The notes under the pieces were generated by a model. That model had not been told where the DNA came from and made no database searches. It was given only the letters and a program-made list of their open reading frames with translations. Both the position numbers and the translations under genes were made by a program. From CAVZTX01 sp963778375 (GTDB taxonomy: Bacteria > Chloroflexota > Ktedonobacteria > Ktedonobacterales > Ktedonobacteraceae): a DNA stretch of 64,000 nucleotides. Shown piece by piece: positions 1 to 9,344 of the stretch. Numbering within the stretch: position 1 is the first letter of the stretch; every line of letters starts with the position of its first letter. Location of the stretch: contig CAVZTX010000021.1 in assembly GCA_963778375.1 (NCBI GenBank), positions 1 through 64,000 on the forward strand, given 5' to 3'.

Positions 1-1
1 G

Positions 2-376
2 TTTACACATTTTGTTTTAGCGCTTGGATTTTTGGGGATGTTTGCGACGTTCGGTTTGTATTTCCGTGAGGTGGAGTTGGAGTGCGAGAGTAATAACGTG
101 ATACGTCAATTAATGACTTATGAGCAGCTATTAGGAATACCTGATACGATTGTTTCTGCACGTAATTCACATCGGTTTTTAAATAGAGAAAACTCAGCAA
201 CTTTGATCTATGCGAGTTCATTCACTGCCTGGTTTTGTGTGGCTACGTGGTTTGTTTTGCCGGGGATTGCGATCTTTATTGCTATTTTTGTGTTGGTGGC
301 TATTCTGGTGGTGCAGAGGGTGATACGGGGTATTCGATTACAACATTCGGGACAACAGGGTGTGGTTGGGATATAA
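2..376 (+). CDS. Small membrane protein, 5' end outside the window
   Basis: The frame is open from the left edge and ends in TAA at 374-376, so the start lies outside the window. The visible C-terminal part has a hydrophobic stretch at the very left edge and two strong hydrophobic helices near positions 210-330 (a Trp/Val-rich segment, then an Ile/Val-rich one), followed by a short basic tail. This looks like an integral membrane protein of about 130 or more residues. I do not recognise a family and assign no function. It converges with the pentapeptide gene on the other strand, with only about 25 bp between the two stops. Confidence 0.5.
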   Translation, partial: FTHFVLALGFLGMFATFGLYFREVELECESNNVIRQLMTYEQLLGIPDTIVSARNSHRFLNRENSATLIYASSFTAWFCVATWFVLPGIAIFIAIFVLVAILVVQRVIRGIRLQHSGQQGVVGI

Positions 377-400
377 ACTGTAATACTTCCTTGTAGCTCA

Positions 401-1462
401 CTAAGAGTGGGTTGAGCCATCGGGCATGGTTGCACCTGTGAGTGATCTCGCTTGCGCTAACTGCGCTGTTGTCACTTGTGCTCCGCTCAGATCGGCTCGA
501 TACAGGTCAGTATTATCCAGGTCGGCTCCGCTCAGGTTGGTTCCACTCAGGTTAGATCCACTCAGGTTAGCATTAACTAGATCGGCTTGATAGAGGTCAG
601 CACCGTGTAGATCAATACCTCCTAGATTATAGCCACTCAGATTAACCCCTGGCAGATAAGCACCACTCAGATTAGCATCCACTAAGCCAGCGGGATACAA
701 GTGAGTCTGCGTCAGATCGCGGGCATCTTTCACTGCGGCGTTTAAGTCGAAGTTGGCAATAGCACTACTTATGTAAGCTCTATATAATATTGCTCCCTTC
801 AGGTTGGCTCCACTCAGGTTGCTAAGGAGCAGATCAACACTATCCAAGTCTGCGCCGCTCAAGTTAGCACCACTCAAGTTGGCTTGACTGAAGTTGGCTT
901 GATACATGTGTGCTCCACTAAAGTCGGCGCTACTCAAGTTGGCGTAGGCGAAAAAAGCCTGTTGCAGGTTGACACCGTTAAGAGAGATAATTGGATGCGG
1001 CTCGTTAATAAGCCTGGCTTCCCATAGGAAACGTATCAGGGTGCCTTTGCGGTTTCCATCCAAATTTCGTAATGCTGTATCTGTCCGTGCGATTGCAAGC
1101 GCTACTACTGCACTTCCTGGTTTGGCTGTCTGTAAACCATCCATGAGCAACAAATTCGACATATCATTCAGATAGGTGTCGAGTGTGGTCTGACGCTCTT
1201 GATCCTGTGTCTGGGCTGCACTGGCCGCCACTTGCGTTGCTTGCATCTGAGCGTTATCAGACTCTTGTGCCTTGAACTGGTAAACACCTACAACCAGAGC
1301 AATGATCGAAATTATCACCGCGCCGGCCCCTACTACCTGAGCATACCAAGCAATCCAGTCGGTAAAGGTTTTCTTTGGGGCATACTCTTTGGTAATTGTT
1401 TTGAGGCTCCCATCAGGTCCATACTCTTCCGTTACTTTCACATTTGTGTCTTCGGTACCCAT
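401..1462 (-). CDS. Membrane-anchored pentapeptide-repeat protein
   Basis: A 353-residue protein. Residues 1-35 are charged and cytoplasmic-like. One hydrophobic helix (about 42-64, rich in Val/Ile/Ala) is followed by a Gln-rich linker. From about residue 165 to 345 come many A(N/D)LSG-type pentapeptides, which in this family stack into a right-handed quadrilateral beta-helix. The repeats are interrupted once, around residues 235-260. The start ATG (1460-1462) has an AGGAGGAG ribosome site just upstream. The DNA itself is repetitive on the minus strand (CTCAGGTTGG-like units) because it encodes the repeats. Function is unknown; repeats of this kind usually act as protein-binding scaffolds. 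A second protein with the same architecture lies at 62447-63565. Confidence 0.9.
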   Translation of the reverse strand: MGTEDTNVKVTEEYGPDGSLKTITKEYAPKKTFTDWIAWYAQVVGAGAVIISIIALVVGVYQFKAQESDNAQMQATQVAASAAQTQDQERQTTLDTYLNDMSNLLLMDGLQTAKPGSAVVALAIARTDTALRNLDGNRKGTLIRFLWEARLINEPHPIISLNGVNLQQAFFAYANLSSADFSGAHMYQANFSQANLSGANLSGADLDSVDLLLSNLSGANLKGAILYRAYISSAIANFDLNAAVKDARDLTQTHLYPAGLVDANLSGAYLPGVNLSGYNLGGIDLHGADLYQADLVNANLSGSNLSGTNLSGADLDNTDLYRADLSGAQVTTAQLAQARSLTGATMPDGSTHS

Positions 1463-1779
1463 CGCCTAGCTCCTCCTCTTAACTTGACCAGTATGCATCC
1501 AGGTAGTTCTTCATCCCTATTCAACGTATTGCAACTATTTCTGTTACGAAGGTCAACTCTGAAGTTTGCCATCTCATGTCTGAACGCCTTTTTCTTGCTC
1601 AGAGGAATCATGAAAAGCTCAACCTGAATAATTATATTCCATAGGAGATAGATGGAGAAAGTGATGTGTTATACAGTGGGTAGCGAGTCGTAGGAATACG
1701 GCGGGCCATTTTTATGGTGTGAGGAATACGTTAGAATGGTTTTGTTGTTCAGCCTTTCTTCCTATGCTGTTGTGGGGTA

Positions 1780-1808
1780 TTAACACTGCTGCTTTTATCT
1801 GTTACAAT
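1780..1808 (+). promoter_or_regulatory. Probable sigma70-type promoter of the defence operon
   Basis: TTAACA (1780-1785), a 17-base spacer, then TACAAT (1803-1808), giving 5/6 and 5/6 matches to the consensus hexamers. It lies about 115 bp before the helicase ATG and is the best promoter-like sequence in the 1463-1926 gap. Nothing else in that gap looks like a gene. A GGGGAGGAG ribosome site precedes the helicase start at 1927. Confidence 0.5.
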
Positions 1809-1926
1809 GGCGGGATCAAATGATGAGTAATCCGCCGGGCTAACTGCGCTTGATACGTGCTGAACCGTGACGTGAGTTCGTTTGCAAGTGGAAGGTGAAG
1901 CTAGCTGCAATGGGGAGGAGTAGAGG

Positions 1927-4900
1927 ATGCCTGTGGAACCACCCCTGGATATAGAGACTCTGGTAAGTCGCGCTTTGCGTCGCCAGGTGCGCTTGCCTGA
2001 GTTCAGTCAGCCTGTTTATATTGAGGATGGGCAGGTGATTGACGACGTGGTGAGTCTTTCGGTGCGTACGCGTGATGGTCAAACGGGCCAGACGATTGTT
2101 TCTGCTGATGTACTCTCCGCTGCGTTGGATGAGGCTGTACACGTTGGCGCTACCGATGCACTTGCGAAGCCACTGGATTTCTTTCTCCTGGTAGAAGCTG
2201 CGCGTATTCGTCTCGCGTATAGCTTTGATCCATTTTTTGCCGTCTCGATGTCTGGCATACAGGCACTTCCACATCAGTTGCAGGCTGTGTATGAACGTAT
2301 GCTGCCTCAGGCACGCTTGCGTTTCTTGCTGGCGGACGATCCTGGGGCGGGCAAGACGATTATGGCGGGGTTGTTGCTAAAGGAACTCAAATTACGCGGC
2401 GTCATCAATTATGTGCTCATTTTGACGCCTGCCCCTTTGACCATCCAGTGGCAGGATGAATTGTATAGCAAGTTCGATGAGACTTTTGAGATAGTCAACT
2501 CCGAGATGTTTGGCAATCAGCTTGCCGGTAATATCTGGGAGCGCTATCGGCAGTGCATTGCCTCGCTGGACTTTGCAAAACAGGAGCGAATTACACAGAG
2601 CCTGGAGCAGATCCCCTGGGATCTCATCATTATTGATGAAGCGCATAAGTGTGCGGCACGTAGTCTGGGTGAGAAGGTGGCAAAGACACGGCGCTATCAG
2701 CTTGCAGAGCGTCTTTCGGCAAGTGCTGAACGGATTCTGCTGCTGACGGCAACTCCGCATAGCGGTGATCCGAGCCAGTTTGCGCATTTTTTGCGGCTCC
2801 TGGATGCAGACCAATTCCCTGATCCGCGCTATGATGGCTTGCAACTTGATCGCAAAATCCTGGAAGATGCACGGGCAGGAGGACGTGATCAATGGTTCCT
2901 GCGCAGAATCAAAGAGGAACTGCGTGATAGGGACGGCAATCCACTCTTCACTAAAAGGCATGCGAGCACTGTGCCATTCGAGCTTACCTGGTCTGAGAAG
3001 CGGCTCTATGACCACGTGACCGAGTACATCAATACCTTTCTTCCCTATCAGCAGGGAGGCACACATCGAAGCAGCGTTGCGTTGGCACGTACTGTTTTGC
3101 AGCGCCGTCTCGCCAGCAGTCTGAATGCTATCCATCGATCACTTGAACGTCGTGCCAGCCATTTTCGAAACATTTTGCAGGAACTGGAACGGTTGCCTGC
3201 AAGCGAGCACGAGAAGGTTTTGCATAAGTATCGCTTGCTTGCTGCGAGTGGCTTCGAGGATGAAGAAAGTGACAGCGGTGACCTGGATGAAGAGCAGGAC
3301 GAGGCGATGGAGAGCTTCCCTGTAGCGCAACGAGTTGATGCACTGCGGTTGGAAGTTCAGGCCCTGGAAAGACTGGTGAATGAGGCTGCTAAGGTTATGG
3401 CATCTGGTGAAGAGTCGAAGCTCAAAGCATTGCGCATATGCATGGAAGGGGCACAATTTCAGGAGTTGACCGATGGGCGAGGCAAACTGTTGATCTTCAC
3501 CGAGCATCGCGACACGCTTGAGTACTTGCGCGGTCATTTGCAGAAATGGGGCTATACCACCTGCGAGATTTACGGTGGGATGACTGCGGTGCTGCGTCGG
3601 GAAGAGGCTCAACGCTTTCGAGAAGCTGCCCAGGTATGTATAGCGACCGAGGCTGCTGGTGAAGGCATCAACCTGCAATTCTGCCATTTGATGATTAACT
3701 ACGACATTCCGTGGAACCCCAATCGACTGGAACAGCGTATGGGGCGCATTCATCGTATTGGGCAGCGTTCGGATGTCTACATCTTCAATTTTGTCTCAAC
3801 CAAGACCGTTGAAGGAATCATCCTGGAGAGGCTCTTCACAAAGCTGGAAGAGATTCGGGTACAACTGGGTGATCGCGTTTTCGATGTAGTTGGGCAATTG
3901 CTGGCCCTGAATGAGATACGACTGGAGGATATGCTGCGTGAGGCTGCTATCAATCCTGCACGTCTGGAAGAATATACGGGGCAGATTGAGCAACTCGGTA
4001 GTGAGCAATTGACACAACTGGAGGAGGCAACGGGCGTTGCGTTGGCTACCTCACAGGTTGATTTGACGTGGGTGCGTGGAACGGATATCCGTTCACAGGA
4101 ACGGCGGCTAATGCCTGAATATGTCGAGAAATTTTTCCTGCGAGCTGCTGAACGTGAGAATATACCAGTACATCATCGTGTCGATGGACTTTATACCATT
4201 GAGCGAGTTCCGGCGCGTCTGCGCGATCAGCACCTTGTCACTGCTCGGCGCTATGGGATTCCATCCCAGGAGTATCGCAAGCTCACGTTTGATAAGGCGA
4301 TTCAGCAACGAGCAGAGCATACGGACGCCATACTGCTCTCGCCGGGACATCCATTATTCGCGTCGCTGAGCGAGGTGCTGATAGGTGATTTAGAGCCTGT
4401 GCGAGGTCACGCGGCGCTGTTTGTTGATGCGCGTGTCACGGAAAGCTACTCGGTACATTTCTTCGAGATACAGATTATTAGCGAGGAGCCGAGCGCTGAT
4501 GGCAAACGAGATGGCGTAGGGGAAGCACGCACACAGGTGCTCTACGCAACACTGGTAGCCATCCTGGATGGGCCGAAGGGAAAAGAACTTGCTCCTGCCG
4601 ATCTACTGCATGATTTAACGCCGTTACCAGAGGGGGCAACGGTGCTTGAAGGAGTAGAGATAGAGGCTCCGAATGCCCAGGCTATCGTCGCGTTGGAACA
4701 GTGGGTACGCGTCAAGGTGCAATTCCCGCTGAAACAGCAGCAGGCGAAGGAGCGTCAACGACTTTTACAGATCCGGCGAGAATATATCAGCAAGATGTTT
4801 GCGGAACAGATCAAACGGCTCCAGCAGCGCTACTTCCAGTTGTATGAGCGGGTGAAGAAAGGCGATGAGGCGGCACGATTGGCGCGTGACGAAGCTGATC

Positions 4901-5487
4901 GCCGGCAGAAAGAACTGGGGGTGCGCCAACGTGAGAAGCTGGCCGAGTTGGATCGCTTGCAGGTCGTACGTGAAGGGGTGGTGCGCTACATGGGGACGGC
5001 GCTGGTACTGCCAATTGCGCAAACATCACTTGCCAGGGAACTGGAGCAGCGGAGCGATATTACGCTCGATGAGTTGGTGCGAAACGACGAAATCGAGCGC
5101 ATAGGTATGGACTATGTGATGAACTACGAGCGAGGACGTGGTTGGCACCCGGAGGATATCAGTAAAGACCATGATGGCAGCGGTTTTGATATTCGTAGCA
5201 CTGATCCTCTGAGCGGAGAGGTGCGGCGCATCGAGGTCAAGGCGCGTGCTGGCGAAGGCGAATTTGTGGAATTGACGCCGAATGAGTGGTTGCAGGCGCA
5301 TCGTCACGGTGAAAGCTACTGGCTGTATGTCGTGTGGAATTGCGCGGATAATCCGCATCTGATAATGATTCAGAATCCGGCGCAGGTTCTGGCGAATGTG
5401 ATACAAGAGCAGGTGGTAATCGAGGGATATCGTGTGCCAGGAGAGGCGATTGCAAGGTTGAATAGAGATATATCATCCGAGGGTTAA
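1927..5487 (+). CDS. SNF2-type helicase with C-terminal DUF3883 domain (DrmD-like)
   Basis: A 1186-residue superfamily 2 DNA helicase/translocase. Motif I is DPGAGKT at about 138-144, motif II DEAH at 237-240, motif III TATPHSG near 275, the C-terminal helicase domain about 515-640, and motif VI QRMGRIHRIGQ at about 603-613. A long, largely helical middle region with charged stretches follows. Residues about 1065-1150 match the DUF3883 pattern: GWxxEDxS, then GFDIRS, then an IEVKAR segment. The D...ExK spacing resembles a PD-(D/E)xK nuclease fold, but nuclease activity is inference. The overall design resembles the DrmD helicase of class 1 DISARM. It is first in a tight operon, with the next ATG 3 bp after its stop, and is fully open, so it may still be functional. 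Confidence 0.9.
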   Translation: MPVEPPLDIETLVSRALRRQVRLPEFSQPVYIEDGQVIDDVVSLSVRTRDGQTGQTIVSADVLSAALDEAVHVGATDALAKPLDFFLLVEAARIRLAYSFDPFFAVSMSGIQALPHQLQAVYERMLPQARLRFLLADDPGAGKTIMAGLLLKELKLRGVINYVLILTPAPLTIQWQDELYSKFDETFEIVNSEMFGNQLAGNIWERYRQCIASLDFAKQERITQSLEQIPWDLIIIDEAHKCAARSLGEKVAKTRRYQLAERLSASAERILLLTATPHSGDPSQFAHFLRLLDADQFPDPRYDGLQLDRKILEDARAGGRDQWFLRRIKEELRDRDGNPLFTKRHASTVPFELTWSEKRLYDHVTEYINTFLPYQQGGTHRSSVALARTVLQRRLASSLNAIHRSLERRASHFRNILQELERLPASEHEKVLHKYRLLAASGFEDEESDSGDLDEEQDEAMESFPVAQRVDALRLEVQALERLVNEAAKVMASGEESKLKALRICMEGAQFQELTDGRGKLLIFTEHRDTLEYLRGHLQKWGYTTCEIYGGMTAVLRREEAQRFREAAQVCIATEAAGEGINLQFCHLMINYDIPWNPNRLEQRMGRIHRIGQRSDVYIFNFVSTKTVEGIILERLFTKLEEIRVQLGDRVFDVVGQLLALNEIRLEDMLREAAINPARLEEYTGQIEQLGSEQLTQLEEATGVALATSQVDLTWVRGTDIRSQERRLMPEYVEKFFLRAAERENIPVHHRVDGLYTIERVPARLRDQHLVTARRYGIPSQEYRKLTFDKAIQQRAEHTDAILLSPGHPLFASLSEVLIGDLEPVRGHAALFVDARVTESYSVHFFEIQIISEEPSADGKRDGVGEARTQVLYATLVAILDGPKGKELAPADLLHDLTPLPEGATVLEGVEIEAPNAQAIVALEQWVRVKVQFPLKQQQAKERQRLLQIRREYISKMFAEQIKRLQQRYFQLYERVKKGDEAARLARDEADRRQKELGVRQREKLAELDRLQVVREGVVRYMGTALVLPIAQTSLARELEQRSDITLDELVRNDEIERIGMDYVMNYERGRGWHPEDISKDHDGSGFDIRSTDPLSGEVRRIEVKARAGEGEFVELTPNEWLQAHRHGESYWLYVVWNCADNPHLIMIQNPAQVLANVIQEQVVIEGYRVPGEAIARLNRDISSEG

Positions 5488-5490
5488 TAG

Positions 5491-6489
5491 ATGGAGCTTA
5501 TCAAGCTGTCAGATGATCAGCGCTTTTATTTGCAGGTTATATACGACTATTTCCATGAACAGGGAAGATGGCCGTGGTATCGCGATGTAAAGCAAATGTT
5601 GCTTGAAGTCTATCCAGACGTGGATGTAGATGAAGTCGTCAAAAGCCTTCCGACTGGGCTTTCTAAGCCTTATGATGCGTATATGTTCGGTGTGCCTGGT
5701 TATACGAATGAGGCAACCTTTCTCACGGTTCTGGGTGTATATCTTTGCCAGGGTTCGGAAGAGGATCTTGCGGACTTTGTGCGAGCGATGCGTTTTTGTG
5801 TTGAAAGATACTCCTCGCCCAATAAAAATGATCGCTATGTCTCTAGCAGTGATCTCGTTTACGAGTTGGGCATGTCTGAATTAGCTGTTCGTAAGGTTGG
5901 TCAGTTGCTTGAAGTTGAGGCAGCGGTCTTCAGTTCCTTTTCAATGAGCGAGGGGAGTTGGGAATGTCGGCTTTCGCGCAGCGTTCGCCAGTTTCGTGAG
6001 GTCGCAACGATTGAACAGTACCTGGAAAAGGTAGAGATGCTGAAGAAGGAAGGGAAGGACATAGGGCTTACGAGCGAACCCACGCAGTATTCAATTGTTG
6101 TGTCGGAGATGGGAAACCTGGACATCCATCCGACTCTTTACGCAAAGTGCTGGGGCTTGTATACGAAAAGGCAATACGAAGAGGCGGTCCTCAACGCAAT
6201 AAAAGCGCTGGAAGTTGCGGTACGCACAAAAGCAAGATTGCCTCTAAGTCTTGCAGGAGCGGATTTGATAAGCAAAGCATTTGATCCTACCCGGCCTATT
6301 TTGCGATACAGCGAGGTAAGAGCCGAGCAAGAGGGCGTGATGTCGTTGCTGCGAGGCATCGTGGAAGTCTTCAAGACCTCTCATAGGCATCGCTTTGTAG
6401 GTGTCCAAGATAAGTCAGAATGCCTGGCTGTACTGCTGATGTGCAGCAATTTGTTACATGTTGTCGATAAATCGGAATTTCTAGGATAG
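5491..6489 (+). CDS. Defence-associated protein with C-terminal Ymh (TIGR02391-type) domain
   Basis: A 332-residue protein. The N-terminal about 190 residues are not recognised; they contain a possible winged-helix region near 10-60. Residues about 205-310 follow the Ymh/TIGR02391 pattern: an IHP motif, YEEAVLNAIKALE helix, GADLISKAF, then EQEGVMSLLRGIVE. Members of this family occur in defence loci, and the fold has been related to HEPN ribonucleases. The usual RNPxxH signature after the last helix is here FKTSHRH (294-300), so the conserved Arg is replaced and catalysis is doubtful. The gene starts 3 bp after the helicase stop and ends 15 bp before the methylase, so it is clearly part of the same operon. 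A role as sensor or effector subunit is inference. Confidence 0.75.
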   Translation: MELIKLSDDQRFYLQVIYDYFHEQGRWPWYRDVKQMLLEVYPDVDVDEVVKSLPTGLSKPYDAYMFGVPGYTNEATFLTVLGVYLCQGSEEDLADFVRAMRFCVERYSSPNKNDRYVSSSDLVYELGMSELAVRKVGQLLEVEAAVFSSFSMSEGSWECRLSRSVRQFREVATIEQYLEKVEMLKKEGKDIGLTSEPTQYSIVVSEMGNLDIHPTLYAKCWGLYTKRQYEEAVLNAIKALEVAVRTKARLPLSLAGADLISKAFDPTRPILRYSEVRAEQEGVMSLLRGIVEVFKTSHRHRFVGVQDKSECLAVLLMCSNLLHVVDKSEFLG

Positions 6490-6504
6490 AACAGGATATC
6501 GTCC

Positions 6505-9312
6505 ATGTCTAATAATGATCGTCGGCTTATCGAAGACCTGATCCCGATTCGGGAGATCAGCGCTGAAGCTTCGCGAGAGAAAAGCCTGCGCCACGGTAAC
6601 ATCTCCACACTACATCATTTGGTGGGCGCGAAAACCAATAATTGCTTCTCGTGCTGCTATCTATGGAGCGCTAGTCCCTGCACCAACTGATCCCCAGGAG
6701 CGTGAGACCTACATGGCACGCATGCGCAAACTTTGTAGCTGGGACATTCCTCACGGCGTACTTGAGCAGGCACGCAAAGATATTCTTGCGGCTAACAATG
6801 GTCAGCCTCCGCGTGTGCTTGATATGTTTGCCGGTGGTGGCTCCATTCCTCTGGAAGCTTTACGGCTGGGTTGCGAGTCATATGCGGTTGAACTCAATCC
6901 TGTAGCGCATATTATCGAACTGTGTACCCTGGTCTATCCGCAAAAATATGGTCCATCGTTGTGGCGGATGTGAAAAAGTGGGGTGAATGGGTTATCGAAC
7001 GTGCCAAAGCAGAATTAGCCGAATTCTATCCTGGTCTCTACATAGCGATCAGCATGCTGATGATAACATAGTACAATCAACTTTTACTGGTGAACAGAAC
7101 ATCTATCACAATCCAATGGCTACACTAACTCCCATTGCCTATCTCTGGACACGAACTGTTCCTTGCCCTAACCCCACATGCGGTGCAATAGTTCCACTAG
7201 CTACACAGACATGGCTGCGTAAGAAAGAGGGCAATTATATTGCGCTTCGCATGATACCGGATCATACTACCAAGAAAGTGCGCTTTGAGCGAGTGCAATG
7301 CTACTACACTTGAGGGATTAGGCTTTGACCCAGAAGAAGGGTAGTAAGAGAGGGAATACTACTTGTCCTTTTTGTGGGGCTACTAGCTACTGCTGACTAT
7401 GCTAAAGAACAAGGTCAAAAAGGAAATATAGGTCGTACAACTAATGGCAGTTGTATTTACACGGAAAGGTGGACCAAGGGAAAATTTATCTTGCTGAGTA
7501 ATAGATATCTGAAATCGCCTATCTGGAAATGATATCGCCATCAAAAATCATATTGATATTTTGTGTGACAAATATGATTTGAACTTGCCAACAGAATCTG
7601 TTCCTCAGTATCTGACAGGTGGAACATGCTACTCGAATATGGCTTAACTCGTTTTGTTGATCTATTTACACCCCGTCAACTTCTCGCTTTGCTCACATTC
7701 ACTGCTGAGGTACATCATGCTCATACTAGCTATGCTGGAGGAAGGGATGGAGGCTAGAGCGGGCAGCAGCTATCACGACATATTTAGGGTTGATGGTTGA
7801 TAGGCTTGCTGATCGTAACAGTACTCTTTGTCATTGGGATAACACTCGTGAAACGATTGCTAATACTTTGCACGTCAAGCGCTTCCAATGATGTGGGATT
7901 TTGTTGAAGTAAATCCATTTGGAAAAGCCTCTGGGAATGTCACAGGAGCATTAACATGGATTATCGAAGCGATGGAAAGCTTAGTAGGTAGTGGTTAACC
8001 TGCACTCGTGTATCGGACATCTGCAACTCAACTTCCATTGAGGCAATGAGACACTTGATGCTGTGATAACTGATCCTCCTTACTATGACAATATCTCCTA
8101 TGCTGATTTGAGCGACTTTTTCTATGTATGGCTCAAGCGCAGCATTGGCTTCCTCTATCCTGAACATTTTAGTACCCCTTTGACTCCCAAGAAACAGGAA
8201 GCAGTTATGGCGGCATATCGGCATAATAAAAGCAAGGAGGCAGCAAGACAAAGCTTATGAAACGATGATGGCTCAGGCTTTCTCTGAGGCACATCGTGTA
8301 CTAAAACCTGGTGCTCCCCTTATTTGTGTCTATGCTCATAAGACGACATTAGGTTGGTCAACTTTGATTGAAGCATTGCGACATGCAGGATTTGTGATTA
8401 CCGAGGCATGGCCACTTGATACCGAGATGAAGGCTCGCTCTACGGCGCAAGGAACTGCTGCCCTTGCCTCTAGCATCTTTCTTGGTTGCTCGGCGTCGTG
8501 AGAACAAGGAAACGGGTGACTACGTGAGCCAGGTACGACCACAACTTGCCAGCATCATTAATGAGCGACTCGACACACTGATTGGGGCGGGAGTCACAGG
8601 AGCAGATCTTATCATTGCCACAATTGGTGCGGGACTGCGAGCTTATACACAGTTTGCGCGAGTGGAGATGCCCAATGGGGATGAATTGGATGCGGCAACC
8701 TTTCTTACCGAGGTGGAGCGTGAGGTAGCACAGCATGTGTTGATGCGCTTGCTCAACTCGACAGAGGATGGGAGACAAGAGGCGGGAGCACGAGTTGCTG
8801 CTGTGGATATTGTGACGCGCTTTTATGTGACGGGGAGATTCTTCTATGGCGAGATTGCGGCACCTTTCGATGATATGAATTTGCTGGCACGAGGTATGGG
8901 TGTGGAGTTGGATGGGCCGCGTGGTTTGACGCAAGGTAGGAAGGGGCTGGCGAAGAAAGAGAAGGATACGGTGTTGTTGCGGGACTATCGCGGCAGGGGC
9001 GATGATGAGAATCTTGGGAGGCCAAGTGAGAGTGGCAATCCTGCGCCGTTGATTGATGTATTGCAGCGACTGCTGTGGCTCCAGGACGAGCGGCCTTACG
9101 AGGTGCAGGATTTCTTGATGAAGACGCATCCGCATATTGAGCAGTTACGGATGGTGGCTCAGGCTTTGGCGGGTCATGCGCTGGCACCGGCAGGGAGCAA
9201 TGGGGCGACGAAGCAAGAGCGTACGGAGGAACAGAAGGCGGTTGATCGCCTGTTGGCCGGTTGGCGTGGGCTGTTCAGTGAGCAGGCAGCCGGAGGAACT
9301 TTGTGGGGATGA
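6505..9312 (+). pseudogene. DUF1156-family DNA methylase, multiply frameshifted
   Basis: The reading frame starts with the DUF1156 signature (LIPIREISAEASREKS, then RHGNISTLH), jumps frame near 6617 to WWARKP, again near 6958, near 7035, and repeatedly from 7310 to 8260. Recognisable pieces in order are the SAM-binding motif DMFAGGGSIPLEA (about 6825), a CPFCGA zinc-ribbon piece (about 7360), a FTPRQLLALLTF piece (about 7670), the catalytic DPPYYDNISYADLSDFFY piece (about 8075; motif IV DPPY), and HRVLKPG (about 8300). The final 280 codons (8464-9312) are open. An intact member would be roughly 930 residues, an adenine-N6 type amino-methyltransferase. I count at least eight frame changes. The 7300-8100 stretch is also poorer in G+C than its neighbours. 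Either the gene has decayed or this stretch is poorly sequenced. Its job would be to mark host DNA for this system. Confidence 0.85.
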
Positions 9313-9344
9313 TGGGTATTAGTGAGTAGTAAAGGATTACGAGT

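Noticed and set aside
401..960. Tandem CTCAGGTTGG-like DNA repeats
   Set aside because: They encode the pentapeptide repeats on the minus strand.
2392..3753. Long antisense open frames inside the helicase gene (and similar ones elsewhere)
   Set aside because: They mirror the codon structure of the coding strand and show no protein-family features or ribosome sites.
6505..8460. Programmed frameshifting in the methylase gene
   Set aside because: At least eight shifts with multiple stops and no slippery-site pattern cannot be programmed; decay or sequence error is simpler.
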